Counted from the stretch's first letter, positions 1 to 9,001 are shown. The stretch: 64,000 nt of DNA from Aequorivita lipolytica (GCF_007997135.1 NZ_VORU01000008.1:1-64000); one strand, 5' to 3'. Notes: generated by a model not told the origin, from the sequence alone. Made by a program: numbers and translations.

Positions 1-101
1 ATGCGAACCGGATGATTCTCTGGAACAAGATCATCATAACTTGGAGGGAGAAGACTCAGTTGGTTCTGGCTATTGGTCTTCCAAACTACGTTGCTTTTCA
101 T
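1..101 (-). CDS. IS1182-type transposase, N-terminal fragment (runs off window)
   Basis: Reading the minus strand from an ATG at 101 gives 33 open codons that continue past base 1. The peptide contains the stretch NQLSLLPPSYDDLVPENHPV, which is the characteristic N-terminus of IS1182/IS5-like DDE transposases (NQ..LLPPS..DLIPENHPVR). It is too short for an ORF-length cutoff. Only the start is visible, so neither the catalytic domain nor intactness can be judged, and I could not define the terminal inverted repeat between 102 and 148. The identification rests on motif recall and not on an alignment. Confidence 0.68.
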   Translation of the reverse strand, partial: MKSNVVWKTNSQNQLSLLPPSYDDLVPENHPVR

Positions 102-148
102 AGCATGAAAGTACAAAATTTCACGCTTTTGTCAAAATTATAAAACAT

Positions 149-178
149 AAAAAAGGCTGCCCTTTTTAGACAGCCTCT
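149..178 (-). terminator. Rho-independent terminator after the DUF2383 gene
   Basis: The six-base arms 154-159 (AGGCTG) and 171-176 (CAGCCT) form a hairpin. Read on the minus strand it is followed by a run of T (complement of 149-153). It lies just beyond the stop of the minus-strand gene at 184, so it most likely ends that transcript. It also insulates the gene from the transposase fragment. Confidence 0.7.
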
Positions 179-183
179 TTTAT

Positions 184-717
184 TTACATCGCTTTTAAGT
201 TTATCACTTTACCCTTTTCATCCTCTTTACAGGGTTCCTCTTTTGCTTCAGGTGTTTTTTCTTGGATAAATGCACTTTTCTTCGGCTGCTGTGCGGCTTG
301 CTTAATATACCATTCCAATTGATACTTTTGTTTTTCCAAAAGCTCCAGAATGCCATCTGGCAATTCTTTTCGCTCTAGAAGTTCATCATACCTTTTAATA
401 TTATTTCGGTCGCGGCTTATACAGGAATTCACAATAGCTTCAGCATCAAAATACTCCAAGGCTTCTTTAATTTGTTGCCAAGTGCGGTCCAGATGTCCTT
501 TCTTGGAATCTTCCTTCAAAGGTTCAATATCCCGTGAGTGCAATTCGTTGGAAATGTCGTGGCTCATGCGGTTTCGCTCTACGGCCATATAATTCAAAAA
601 GCGCTTTAAATCTGTGGTTTGCGCATCTTGAGCAGCGTTGTAATAGAGCTTCTCTGCTTCAAAGCAGGCTACAAGCAGGCGGTTTAATTTTTCAAAGTCA
701 GCGTATTTCTTTTTCAT
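184..717 (-). CDS. DUF2383 / PA2169-family four-helix-bundle protein
   Basis: The product is 177 residues, soluble, and almost wholly helical. Residues about 1-145 have the ferritin-like pattern of the PA2169/DUF2383 family: an early FEKLNRLL segment, FEAEKLYYNAAQDA, and a repeated E-R-N-R-M / S-R-D-R-N-N pattern. The last 35 residues are a charged Lys/Glu tail. No signal peptide is visible. Family members are general-stress-like proteins of unknown biochemical role, and I cannot assign one here. The gene is transcribed away from the ECF sigma operon, with a 148-bp divergent spacer, and is followed by a good terminator. Confidence 0.75.
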   Translation of the reverse strand: MKKKYADFEKLNRLLVACFEAEKLYYNAAQDAQTTDLKRFLNYMAVERNRMSHDISNELHSRDIEPLKEDSKKGHLDRTWQQIKEALEYFDAEAIVNSCISRDRNNIKRYDELLERKELPDGILELLEKQKYQLEWYIKQAAQQPKKSAFIQEKTPEAKEEPCKEDEKGKVINLKAM

Positions 718-865
718 ATTCGTGCAATTTTACCAAAGTTAATATAAAAATGGAGCAATTAAAATTCTAATTCTCAAATTTTTCACAAAAAAATTTTATC
801 ATATTGCAACATCCTAATTTTTTTTTCGTCCTTTAAGGAGAACAGCAACCAAAAAACAATCAAGT

Positions 866-1411
866 TTGTCCGATTCACTACTTATCGAGCAATGCAAACA
901 AAGCAACCGCAAAGCGCAAATGGCGCTCTATGGAAAATATTGTGAAGGCATGTTTGTCATAGCCCAAAGGTATTTAAAGGACACCGCGGCCGCGGAAGAC
1001 GCAATGCAGGAAGCCTTTATAAAGGCATTTCAAAAACTGAGCCAATTTAAAGGAGACGTCACTTTTGGGGCTTGGCTTAAAAGGATTTTGATAAATACTT
1101 GTCTGGATGGCATAAAAGCCAAAAAGCTGGAATTGCAACCTTTGAATGAAGAAGTTTTTACAATTGTTGACGATGGTGAGGATTGGTCAATATCTGACGA
1201 ACCCACGGTTTTGGAAGTTTTGGCAGCGATTGAAGAACTACCAGAAAATTACAAACTGACGGTAAAGTTATTTTTACTGGAGGGTTATGATCACCAAGAA
1301 ATTTCAGAAATACTGCAGATTTCTGAAAATGCTTCGAGAACTTATCTTCATCGAGGAAAAACGAAATTGAAAGAAAAATTAAAACACTTGCGCTATGGGA
1401 CAGGATATTAA
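866..1411 (+). CDS. ECF-type RNA polymerase sigma-70 factor
   Basis: The 181-residue protein has sigma region 2 at about residues 20-80, including YLKDTAAAEDAMQEAFIKAF (residues 37-56), and region 4 at about 120-175 with the helix-turn-helix YDHQEISEILQISENASRTY (141-160). It should direct RNA polymerase core to a small regulon. The start used is TTG at 866, because the protein then begins SDSLLIEQCKQ as in other flavobacterial ECF factors and no in-frame ATG lies upstream. An AAGGAG at 835-840 is rather distant. The reading frame overlaps the following membrane protein gene by 17 bases, which points to a sigma/anti-sigma pair. Confidence 0.88.
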   Translation: MSDSLLIEQCKQSNRKAQMALYGKYCEGMFVIAQRYLKDTAAAEDAMQEAFIKAFQKLSQFKGDVTFGAWLKRILINTCLDGIKAKKLELQPLNEEVFTIVDDGEDWSISDEPTVLEVLAAIEELPENYKLTVKLFLLEGYDHQEISEILQISENASRTYLHRGKTKLKEKLKHLRYGTGY

Positions 1412-2015
1412 AAAAATGTTTGAGAATTATGAAGCTGAGAAACCCAAACTTCGCGATGGGCACCAAGCACGTTTTGAAGCCAAACTAGACAAAACATTTA
1501 CAGGAAGTCTTGTTGTGGAAAAAGACAGTTCAATCCCATGGTTGAAGATAGCAGCAGTGGCTGTAGTGTTATTTGCCGTAAGCTTTTTCGGATACCAACA
1601 ATTGTCTAACTCTAATTCAGTAATTACGGAACATTCAGAAAATGCCATAGTGGAAAACGCTACAGAAAATGTGCAAAGCAACAATGGCCCTAAACTTACA
1701 TTGGCCGATATTTCACCAGATCTTAAAAAAATAGAGGAGTACTATATGACTGGGATAAATGTGCAATTGGCTTCCTTAAAAATAACAGATAAAAATAGAG
1801 ATGTGGTAGATGGTTATATGCAGCGGCTTGCCGAACTAGACAAGGAGTACAACTCACTCAATGCCGAATTGGGCAATGTTGGTCCCGCCGAAGCCACTGT
1901 TACTGCCCTGATTGATAATTTGAAACTGCGTTTGGATTTGCTGTTCAAACTAAAAAACAAATTAAAAGAACTTAAAAATCAAAACAATGAAGAATTTAAA
2001 GCTATTCAAACTTAG
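1395..2015 (+). CDS. Putative membrane anti-sigma factor
   Basis: The 206-residue protein has a short charged cytosolic N-terminus (1-46), one membrane segment at about 48-66 (PWLKIAAVAVVLFAVSFF), and a periplasmic region ending in a heptad-like Leu/Lys coiled coil (about 150-200). Topology, position and the 17-base overlap with the ECF sigma gene suggest it holds that sigma factor at the membrane. This is inference from context, since the sequence has no recognisable zinc-binding anti-sigma motif. The start ATG at 1395 lies inside the sigma gene. The 3' end overlaps the next gene by 29 bases, so all three are probably translationally coupled. Confidence 0.6.
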   Translation: MGQDIKKMFENYEAEKPKLRDGHQARFEAKLDKTFTGSLVVEKDSSIPWLKIAAVAVVLFAVSFFGYQQLSNSNSVITEHSENAIVENATENVQSNNGPKLTLADISPDLKKIEEYYMTGINVQLASLKITDKNRDVVDGYMQRLAELDKEYNSLNAELGNVGPAEATVTALIDNLKLRLDLLFKLKNKLKELKNQNNEEFKAIQT

Positions 2016-3405
2016 TACTGCTATAGTGCTGCTTCTAGTTTCTGTAATTGGCTATTCACAAAAAAAATATGTGGAAAGCTTCAATGTGAACGACAATGTG
2101 GAAGTTTTTGTAAATACTTCTTTTACAAATATCATTTTTGAAACCTGGAACAAAAACAAAGTTGAGGTGGAAGCGTTTATAGATGGCGACAAGCTTTCTG
2201 AAAATGAAAAGCAGCAGCAAATGAAAAACTGGAAGTTGGAAGTTACTGGTAACAGTAAAAAAGTTGCTATAAGCTCAAACGTCTCAAACCAAGCATTCGC
2301 AATGAATGATATGCCCATAATGGATTTTATTGGTCCGTTGATGGAAGATATGGTTATGCCAATGATTCAAAACATAAAGGTGCCGCCTCTTCCCAAGGAT
2401 TTACTGGAGAATATTGGCAATATTCAATTTGACTATGAAGAATTCCAAAAAGATGAGGAGGGCTATATGAAGAAATTTGAGGCCAAAATGGATAAAAAAT
2501 TTGGAAAGGACTTTGAAAAGCGCATGGAACAATGGGGCAAAAGCTTTGAAGATTCGTGGGATGAAAAGAGGGCAGATAGTATAGGCGAAGCTTACGGAAA
2601 AAAAATGGAGACTTGGGGTGAAAACTTTGGTCAACGCATGGAAGCTTGGGGCGAGGAATATGGAAAAAAAATGGAGGCGTGGGCTAGCCAAATGGAGAAA
2701 GATATGGAAAAGGAAGGCGGCAACTATTCAAAAACCGTTACAAAGTCGCCCAAGGGCACAACCATTGTTGTCCAAGGAAACCGTAGTCTTAACTCAGGCG
2801 GTAGCAATGCAAAAAAAACAATAATTATTCGTTTGCCGAAAAATGCAAAAACGAATGTAAACATTCGCCATGGCGAGTTAAAAATGGCAGATGCCAATAA
2901 TGTAAAAGCTAATTTGGACTATACGCCATTCACGGCAAACAGCATCGATGGGGGACAAACCCTCATCAATGCTTCTTATGCACCCGTGATGGTTAATGTT
3001 TGGAAGCAAGGGGTTTTAAATGTGAAATTTGTGGACAATTGTAAAATTGAAAACGTTCAAAACATAAATCTGCAAGCTAATTCCAGTGATGTGCGTATAG
3101 GAACTATTTCCAACCAAGCCTTTCTTTCGGGTTCGTTCGGTGATTTGCGGATCGATAAAGTTTCTGAAGGTTTTGAAACTTTGGACATTCGTTTAGAAAA
3201 TACCGATGCGATAGTGAAAGTACCTGCTGGTGCGTTTTCTTTTTATTTCAATGGAAAGAAATCTACTTTAAAATACCCGAAATCGCTTCAACTGAAAGAA
3301 TCTAAGAGCGCTGATAGGGTTTTGGTGAAGGGGTTTAGCCAGAACAACGCTTCTAATAAAACGATTACTATTAACTCTAATTACAGCAACGTTTCGCTTC
3401 AATGA
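1987..3405 (+). CDS. Secreted repeat-rich protein, adhesin-like DUF4097-type beta region
   Basis: The 472-residue product has a clear signal peptide (about 1-24, cleavage near GYSQ). It has a flexible middle (about 150-245) built of Lys/Glu/Met-rich repeats of the form KKMEAWGE-x-Y/F-G, then a Thr/Asn-rich beta region (about 260-472) typical of the GIN/DUF4097-like beta-helix seen in flavobacterial sigma-operon proteins. It is the third gene of the sigma/anti-sigma unit, so it is probably either a target or a sensor of that envelope-stress-like system. Ligand and exact function are unknown. The repeats predict a long, highly charged helical segment exposed in the periplasm or at the cell surface. 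Confidence 0.55.
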   Translation: MKNLKLFKLSTAIVLLLVSVIGYSQKKYVESFNVNDNVEVFVNTSFTNIIFETWNKNKVEVEAFIDGDKLSENEKQQQMKNWKLEVTGNSKKVAISSNVSNQAFAMNDMPIMDFIGPLMEDMVMPMIQNIKVPPLPKDLLENIGNIQFDYEEFQKDEEGYMKKFEAKMDKKFGKDFEKRMEQWGKSFEDSWDEKRADSIGEAYGKKMETWGENFGQRMEAWGEEYGKKMEAWASQMEKDMEKEGGNYSKTVTKSPKGTTIVVQGNRSLNSGGSNAKKTIIIRLPKNAKTNVNIRHGELKMADANNVKANLDYTPFTANSIDGGQTLINASYAPVMVNVWKQGVLNVKFVDNCKIENVQNINLQANSSDVRIGTISNQAFLSGSFGDLRIDKVSEGFETLDIRLENTDAIVKVPAGAFSFYFNGKKSTLKYPKSLQLKESKSADRVLVKGFSQNNASNKTITINSNYSNVSLQ

Positions 3406-3542
3406 TTGCTTCGTTTCTTTTATAGACAAAAAAAACACCTTTCCAAAGAATGAAAAGGAGCATGCATATTTGAAATGTAGCATCCCATTTTTGTAAAGCA
3501 ATTACCATTGGAAAAATTTTGAATTTACAACAGCTATTTTTT

Positions 3543-4019
3543 TTATTTCTTCCGAACAAAAATGGCAACAATAGCCGCAGTTACAATTCCAAAACCGAGC
3601 GCCCCAAGAACAGACTGCCACAGATAACTGTTTATATTTAAATAGTCATTGGCTTTGTTACGCGTCATTAAATCGTTGGTAACGGAATATTCTGTTACGT
3701 TGTTGAAATATTCCGGAGTGATGTAGTTATGTGCAATGAATTGTCCCAATGGTGAAAGCAGTGCCACAAAAACACTGAGAATTACGCCCGAGATAAAACC
3801 TTGCAACCAAGTCATTTTACCTCCATAAACTCTTCTTCTTTTCTCTCGCATTTCAAGTAAATACATCAAAATTGCGAATGGGGCTAATAATAGGGTCACC
3901 CATTGGTGGGCTGCAATTTGTTCTTCGTGCCAGCTTAAGGTTTTTTCCAGCAGCATCCAGCAGAGTATTGTAATGGTGAATATAAACGCCCATTTAAATT
4001 CTATGTATATTTTTTTCAT
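3543..4019 (-). CDS. DUF4199 integral membrane protein
   Basis: The 158-residue protein has four hydrophobic segments (about 8-25, 38-57, 72-92 and 132-155) and a conserved-looking loop with TPEYFNNV before the last segment. This is the arrangement of the Bacteroidota DUF4199 family. Function is unknown. It has the same orientation as the DUF1579 lipoprotein gene upstream of it but is separated from that gene by a terminator at 4077-4106, so it is probably transcribed separately. Confidence 0.75.
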   Translation of the reverse strand: MKKIYIEFKWAFIFTITILCWMLLEKTLSWHEEQIAAHQWVTLLLAPFAILMYLLEMREKRRRVYGGKMTWLQGFISGVILSVFVALLSPLGQFIAHNYITPEYFNNVTEYSVTNDLMTRNKANDYLNINSYLWQSVLGALGFGIVTAAIVAIFVRKK

Positions 4020-4076
4020 TTTTTTGTTGGTAAAGAGGTTTAATCTAAACGGTTTTAAAGATAACTTTTTTAAATC

Positions 4077-4106
4077 AAAAAAAATCCCGAAGAATTTGCT
4101 TCGGGA
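4077..4106 (-). terminator. Rho-independent terminator of the DUF1579 lipoprotein gene
   Basis: The eight-base perfect arms 4085-4092 (TCCCGAAG) and 4099-4106 (CTTCGGGA) enclose a six-base loop. On the minus strand the hairpin is followed by eight T (complement of 4077-4084). It sits 31 bases beyond the stop codon of the minus-strand gene at 4138. Confidence 0.85.
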
Positions 4107-4137
4107 CTTAAATTTGTTTTAGAAAATATATTGCTTT

Positions 4138-4785
4138 TTAAGCACGCCTCATGATGATTTCCATAGTTTTATTTTCCTTTCCATCGGCACCAGTTTCAAA
4201 CATCTCCATCTTCCGGGTATTGTCGTCCACGATGGTATATATTTGACGCGTCTGTTTTTCCTTTCCCGTCATCGGGTCAATCATACTACCGTTCATGGTG
4301 GAAGATTTACTTTCCTCATTGTACTTGCCGCGCGCAACCGAAAGACCCGTACCCATATTGTCTATCCAAGTAGAAATGTATTCATCTGTTGCGTTATCAT
4401 AGGCCAGTGTAGAACGGCCCTCAAATGGCTGGCCCATCATTTCTCCACTAAAATTGCTTACTTGATAGCGACCGCCCATTATCATTTTAATTTCTTCGGT
4501 TCCGGTTGCTTTTTGTGGTGGAGTGTCGGGACCCATCCAAAAAGTCATCTCGTCAGTCCATTTTCCTTCCTCGGCGGCCATCCTATTGTGTGCCTCACCG
4601 GGGGTCATGTATGCTTCCCATGCTTTTTGCATTGCGACAGAGTCCATGGGTTCTTCCGCCATTTCAGATGCTGTGGCAGTGGTGTCTGCAACAATGGTGG
4701 TTTCTTCACTCATTTGTTTTTCTTTTTGTTTACAGGAAAAAAAACAGAGTGAGAATGCGGTAAGAGCAATAAAAATTGTTTTCAT
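4138..4785 (-). CDS. DUF1579 family lipoprotein
   Basis: The 215-residue product begins with a short hydrophobic leader ending FFSC, so Cys18 is the likely lipidated residue. A low-complexity Thr/Ala/Glu linker (about 20-50) is followed by the DUF1579 domain (about 55-215), recognisable from the opening G.W.....FW..PD.PP......E...I.GGRY pattern. The family forms a small beta-barrel-like fold of unknown activity. The gene is monocistronic in appearance, with a strong terminator behind it and a terminator of the preceding secA unit in front. Confidence 0.75.
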   Translation of the reverse strand: MKTIFIALTAFSLCFFSCKQKEKQMSEETTIVADTTATASEMAEEPMDSVAMQKAWEAYMTPGEAHNRMAAEEGKWTDEMTFWMGPDTPPQKATGTEEIKMIMGGRYQVSNFSGEMMGQPFEGRSTLAYDNATDEYISTWIDNMGTGLSVARGKYNEESKSSTMNGSMIDPMTGKEKQTRQIYTIVDDNTRKMEMFETGADGKENKTMEIIMRRA

Positions 4786-4859
4786 AATTAATTGGTTTTA
4801 AGGGTTGTTAATGCTAAAATTAGGGAAAAAACTGATACGTTTTACAAATTTTACCTAAA

Positions 4860-4897
4860 AGAAAAGCCTTGAATTTTCATCGAAAATTCAAGGCTTT
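4860..4897 (-). terminator. Rho-independent terminator of secA
   Basis: This is a 15-base perfect inverted repeat: arms 4864-4878 and 4882-4896 with a three-base loop, and A/T-rich flanks giving a T run on the minus strand. It lies 30 bases past the secA stop codon. It could also act weakly on the plus strand, but no plus-strand gene ends here. Confidence 0.85.
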
Positions 4898-4926
4898 TAA
4901 GATTTTTAAAATGATTCGTATTTCTA

Positions 4927-7900
4927 TTATTCATCCACAAGAACCCAATCTCCTTTGTCCAAAAGTGGAATGGCTTGTTTAAATTTCAGTTCCTTGTTTT
5001 CACCGCTCATCACATTTTTGATTTTCACTTTGTCGTTGCGGTTTATTTTTGGGCGATCGCGTACTATGGTTTCCGTAACCTGTTGGTGTTGCGATTGCGT
5101 ATTGCCAGCAGCGCGGGATTGTGCAGCTCGCTCGTCCATATTTGGTATTTCGTCTTTCTGCTCGCTAAGGTTTTCTTTTCTTTTAACCTCTCGTGCTTCT
5201 TGAATTTGCTGCTGGTTTTCCTGCGGAAGTTCTCCTTTGAAAAGGAAGGAAATAACATCCTTGTTCACTTTCTCTAGCATCGCCTTGAAAAGTTCAAACG
5301 CTTCAAACTTATAGATCAATAAAGGATCTTTCTGTTCGTGAACCGCAAGTTGCACAGATTGTTTCAACTCGTCCATTTTGCGAAGGTGTGTTTTCCAAGC
5401 ATCGTCTATAATGGCTAGAGTAATGTTCTTTTCAAAATCTTTTACCAGTTGCTTTCCTTCGGTTTCGTAAGCTTTTTCAAGATCGGTAGCAACGTTCAAG
5501 GTTTTTACGCCGTCGGTGAAAGGAACTAAAATCCGTTTGTATTTATCCTTTTGCGTTTCGTAAACGTTTTTGATAACTGGGAAAGCCATCTCTGCGTTAC
5601 GCTCCATTTTATTTTGATAGTGAATGTAAGCGGCCTTATAAACTTTTCCTGAAATTTCGCGAGCGTCCATTTTCTCAAATTCCTTTTCAGAAATAGGGGA
5701 GCTCAAGGAGAAGAAACGAATCAATTCAAATTCAAAATTCTTGTAATCTTGCGCCATTTTATTGAATTGGGCAATTACTTCGGCCGTATCAAAAATCATA
5801 TTCGCAATATCCACACGAAGCCTATCGCCAAACAAAGCGTGGTAACGGCGTTTGTAAACTACCTCACGCTGTGCATTCATTACATCATCATACTCAAGCA
5901 ATCTTTTACGAATCCCGAAGTTGTTCTCCTCTACTTTTTTCTGTGCGCGCTCAATAGATTTTGAAATCATAGAGTGCTGTATAACTTCGCCTTCCTTCAA
6001 GCCCATACGGTCCATCATCTTTGCAATACGATCACTTCCGAAGAGACGCATCAAGTTGTCTTCCAAAGAAACATAAAATTGCGAACTTCCCGGATCTCCT
6101 TGACGACCACTACGACCGCGCAACTGTCTGTCTACGCGACGTGAATCGTGGCGTTCGGTACCTACAATGGCAAGTCCGCCGGCACCTTTTACTTCATTGC
6201 TCAATTTAATATCCGTACCACGACCCGCCATGTTTGTGGCTATGGTTACGATTCCACTCTTTCCTGCTTCGGCAACAATGTCTGCCTCGCGTTTGTGGAG
6301 TTTTGCGTTCAATACGTTATGCGGAATGTTTCTGATACTCAACATACGGCTAAGTAATTCTGAAATTTCCACGGAAGTAGTACCGATCAAAACAGGTCTT
6401 CCTGCTTGTGAAAGCGCTACAACCTCTTCGCCAACGGCATTGTATTTTTCACGTTTGGTCTTGTAAATTTTATCTTCTCTATCAAAACGTGCAATTGGGC
6501 GGTTGGTTGGAATCTCAACTACATCCAGTTTATAGATTTCCCAAAGTTCTCCAGCTTCCGTAACTGCAGTACCCGTCATTCCCGAAAGTTTTTTATACAT
6601 ACGGAAGTAATTTTGAAGTGTAACTGTGGCAAAAGTTTGGGTCATGGCTTCAATTTTCACGTCCTCTTTTGCCTCAATGGCTTGGTGAAGTCCGTCACTG
6701 TAGCGGCGTCCGTCCATAATACGGCCGGTTTGCTCATCCACGATCATTACTCTGTTCTCCATCACCACATACTGGTCGTCCTTTTCAAAAAGCGTGTAAG
6801 CTTTCAAAAGTTGGTTCATTGTATGGATGCGTTCACTTTTCACAGAGAACTCACGGAAAAGCTCTTCTTTTTCAGCAACTTCCTCTTCTTTGGGAAGTCC
6901 TTTTTTCTCTATTTCAGCAATTTCAACACCAATCTCCGGCATTACGAAAAAGTCTGGATCACCAACGCCGGATAGGTAATCTACACCTTTATCGGTAAGT
7001 TCTATCTGGTTGTTTTTTTCGTCAATTACGAAATATAACTCTTCATCAATCTTTGGCATTTCGCGATTGTTATCGCTCATGTAATGGTTTTCTGTTTTTT
7101 GGAGAATTTGTTTTACTCCTTCTTCAGAAAGATATTTTATCAATGCTTTATTCTTCGGCAGACCGCGAAATACGCGAAGCAGTTGAAAACCGCCTTCTTT
7201 TACGTCGCCTTCTTTAATCAGTTTTTTTGCTTCAGCTAAAACCCCTGTCAGATATTTTTTCTGAACTTCTACTATATCGTTAATCTTTGGCTTCAGTTCG
7301 TTAAACTCGTGGCGATCGCCTTCGGGAACGGGACCAGAAATAATAAGCGGCGTACGGGCATCATCTATTAAAACCGAATCTACCTCATCTACTATAGCAT
7401 AGTGGTGCGGGCGCTGTACAAGGTCATCTGGAGAGTGCGCCATATTATCGCGCAGATAGTCAAAACCAAATTCGTTGTTTGTTCCATAAGTAATATCAGA
7501 CAGATACGCCTTTCTTCGCTCTGCAGAATTTGGACGGTGGTTGTCAATACAATCTACGGTCATTCCGTGAAACTCAAATAATGGTGCCATCCACGCGCTG
7601 TCACGTTTTGCAAGATAATCGTTCACGGTAACCAGATGCACTCCGTTTCCGGCCAGGGCGTTAAGGTACATTGGTAGTGTTGCCACCAAGGTTTTACCTT
7701 CACCTGTATGCATTTCGGCAACTTTCCCCTCGTGAAGTGCAACCCCGCCTATTAACTGAACGTCGTAATGAACCATATCCCAAGTAATGGGTTTTCCTGC
7801 GGCATCCCAGGAGTTCTGCCAAATAGCTTTCTCACCCTCAAGGGTAACGTAACCTTTGTTAGCTGAAATTTCACGGTCAAAAGGGTTGGCGGTAACGGTA

Positions 7901-8286
7901 AGGGTTTCATTGTTCTTAAATCGCTTTGCGGTTTCTTTCATCACGGCAAAAGCTTCGGGAAGTATTTTGGTAAGGGTCGCTTTTTCAACTTCGTAAAGGT
8001 CGTCCTTCAGTTTATCGATCTGGTTGTATGTATCCTCCTTTTTATTGATGTCTTCCTCGTTTTCAGACTCTTTTTCTAGGGCATCAATTTGATCCTGAAC
8101 CTCTTTTTGGGCATCTTTTATTTCTTTTCTGAAGTATTCAGACTTCGCTCGAAGTTCATCGTTGGAGAGTTTTTCAATCGCTTCTTCGTGCTTCTTTATT
8201 TCTTTTACTAGCGGCTGTATTGCGCTAATATCCTTTTTTGATTTATCGCCAACAAAAACTTTTATTACGTTATCTAATATTCCCAT
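4927..8286 (-). CDS. secA: Preprotein translocase ATPase SecA
   Basis: The 1119-residue motor pushes unfolded preproteins through SecYEG at the inner membrane. The Walker A motif HTGEGKT lies at about 193-199. The DEVDS Walker B box is followed by VLIDDARTPLIISG, and motif NMAGRGTDIKL and the helicase motif QLRGRSGRQGDPG follow. The protein is longer than the roughly 900-residue E. coli SecA because of insertions near the N-terminus (about 60-95, a coiled-coil insert) and in the nucleotide-binding region, as is usual in Bacteroidota. The C-terminus ends KGDWVLVDE and lacks the Cys-rich SEC-C zinc motif that binds SecB. The start ATG at 8286 gives the expected MGILDNVIKVFVGDKS opening. Confidence 0.98.
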   Translation of the reverse strand: MGILDNVIKVFVGDKSKKDISAIQPLVKEIKKHEEAIEKLSNDELRAKSEYFRKEIKDAQKEVQDQIDALEKESENEEDINKKEDTYNQIDKLKDDLYEVEKATLTKILPEAFAVMKETAKRFKNNETLTVTANPFDREISANKGYVTLEGEKAIWQNSWDAAGKPITWDMVHYDVQLIGGVALHEGKVAEMHTGEGKTLVATLPMYLNALAGNGVHLVTVNDYLAKRDSAWMAPLFEFHGMTVDCIDNHRPNSAERRKAYLSDITYGTNNEFGFDYLRDNMAHSPDDLVQRPHHYAIVDEVDSVLIDDARTPLIISGPVPEGDRHEFNELKPKINDIVEVQKKYLTGVLAEAKKLIKEGDVKEGGFQLLRVFRGLPKNKALIKYLSEEGVKQILQKTENHYMSDNNREMPKIDEELYFVIDEKNNQIELTDKGVDYLSGVGDPDFFVMPEIGVEIAEIEKKGLPKEEEVAEKEELFREFSVKSERIHTMNQLLKAYTLFEKDDQYVVMENRVMIVDEQTGRIMDGRRYSDGLHQAIEAKEDVKIEAMTQTFATVTLQNYFRMYKKLSGMTGTAVTEAGELWEIYKLDVVEIPTNRPIARFDREDKIYKTKREKYNAVGEEVVALSQAGRPVLIGTTSVEISELLSRMLSIRNIPHNVLNAKLHKREADIVAEAGKSGIVTIATNMAGRGTDIKLSNEVKGAGGLAIVGTERHDSRRVDRQLRGRSGRQGDPGSSQFYVSLEDNLMRLFGSDRIAKMMDRMGLKEGEVIQHSMISKSIERAQKKVEENNFGIRKRLLEYDDVMNAQREVVYKRRYHALFGDRLRVDIANMIFDTAEVIAQFNKMAQDYKNFEFELIRFFSLSSPISEKEFEKMDAREISGKVYKAAYIHYQNKMERNAEMAFPVIKNVYETQKDKYKRILVPFTDGVKTLNVATDLEKAYETEGKQLVKDFEKNITLAIIDDAWKTHLRKMDELKQSVQLAVHEQKDPLLIYKFEAFELFKAMLEKVNKDVISFLFKGELPQENQQQIQEAREVKRKENLSEQKDEIPNMDERAAQSRAAGNTQSQHQQVTETIVRDRPKINRNDKVKIKNVMSGENKELKFKQAIPLLDKGDWVLVDE

Positions 8287-8381
8287 GATGTTAATTTATT
8301 TTGAAGTGTTGCGGGGCAGCACTGTTTTGTCAATAGTGTTATTTTTCAGAATGTTGCAATTATTCCGGCAAAATATTTTTT

Positions 8382-8432
8382 TCACCACGAATACACGAAT
8401 ATTATATATACAATTCGTGTATTGTGGTTAAA
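8382..8432. repeat. Dispersed inverted repeat, ACCACGAATACACGAAT family
   Basis: The arms ACCACGAATACACGAAT (8383-8399) and its near-reverse-complement ATTCGTGTATTGTGGT (8413-8428) flank an AT-rich loop. The same half-sites recur near 59260, across 61410-62140 and across 62900-63165, so this is a genome-dispersed palindromic intergenic element. Confidence 0.8.
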
Positions 8433-8453
8433 ATTTTTCAATACTTTTTAAAT

Positions 8454-8478
8454 AAAAAAAAGCCTCGTAAAAGAGACT
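8454..8478 (-). terminator. Terminator of the DUF2795 gene
   Basis: The arms 8461-8466 and 8473-8478 (with one G-U pair when read on the minus strand as AGTCTC...GAGGCT) are followed by at least seven T on the minus strand. It lies 40 bases beyond the stop of the small minus-strand gene at 8518. Confidence 0.65.
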
Positions 8479-8517
8479 TTTTATATTATTTTTTAAATGT
8501 TTCCCAAAATCTTGGGA

Positions 8518-8739
8518 TTAATATTCATCCTCATTCCAAAGATAATCGTCGTCGGTAGGGTAGTCTGCCCAGATCTCTTCAATAGAGTCATAGGAGTCTC
8601 CTTCGTCTTCAATTGCCTGAAGGTTTTCCACTACTTCCAGTGGAGCACCGGTCCTGATCGCGTAGTCAATCAATTCGTCTTTGGTTGCGGGCCAGGGTGC
8701 ATCGCTTAAATAGGATGCTAATTCTAATGTCCAGTACAT
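8518..8739 (-). CDS. DUF2795 small acidic protein
   Basis: The 73-residue protein starts MYWTLELASYLSDAPWPATKDELIDYAIRTGAP-like, the pattern of the DUF2795 family. That family consists of short helix-rich proteins with a conserved W/P..K.ELI.YA core. The tail is strongly acidic (DDDYLWNEDEY). Function is unknown. It lies upstream of secA in the same direction but is separated from it by a terminator and the palindromic repeat at 8382. Confidence 0.75.
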   Translation of the reverse strand: MYWTLELASYLSDAPWPATKDELIDYAIRTGAPLEVVENLQAIEDEGDSYDSIEEIWADYPTDDDYLWNEDEY

Positions 8740-8925
8740 AGCACTTTAGGTTTTAATTTTCTGCAAAAGTAATTTTTTAGATCAAAAAGTCAAGTAAAAT
8801 CCGAATTATTTCTGCAATATTTTAAAGAACGTTTTTTTATTATTGATTATCAAGTAGTTATGAGGCTGATTGTTATTAAGTTTTTTGACAGAAATCTTTA
8901 TACATACAATAATTCTTGAATCTTT

Positions 8926-8999
8926 CTAAACTTCTAAACTTCTAAACTTCTAAACTTCTAAACTTCTAAACTTCTAAACTTCTAAACTTCTAAACTCCT
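8926..8999. repeat. 9-bp tandem repeat (CTTCTAAAC)
   Basis: About eight head-to-tail copies of a 9-bp unit abut the 3' end of the adenosyltransferase gene. Because the unit is a multiple of three and simple, it is open in several frames, but nothing suggests it is translated. Confidence 0.9.
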
Positions 9000-9001
9000 C
9001 A

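Noticed and set aside
4243-4801. Plus-strand open frames opposite the DUF1579 lipoprotein gene
   Set aside because: Shadow frames of the lipoprotein coding sequence, with no independent support.
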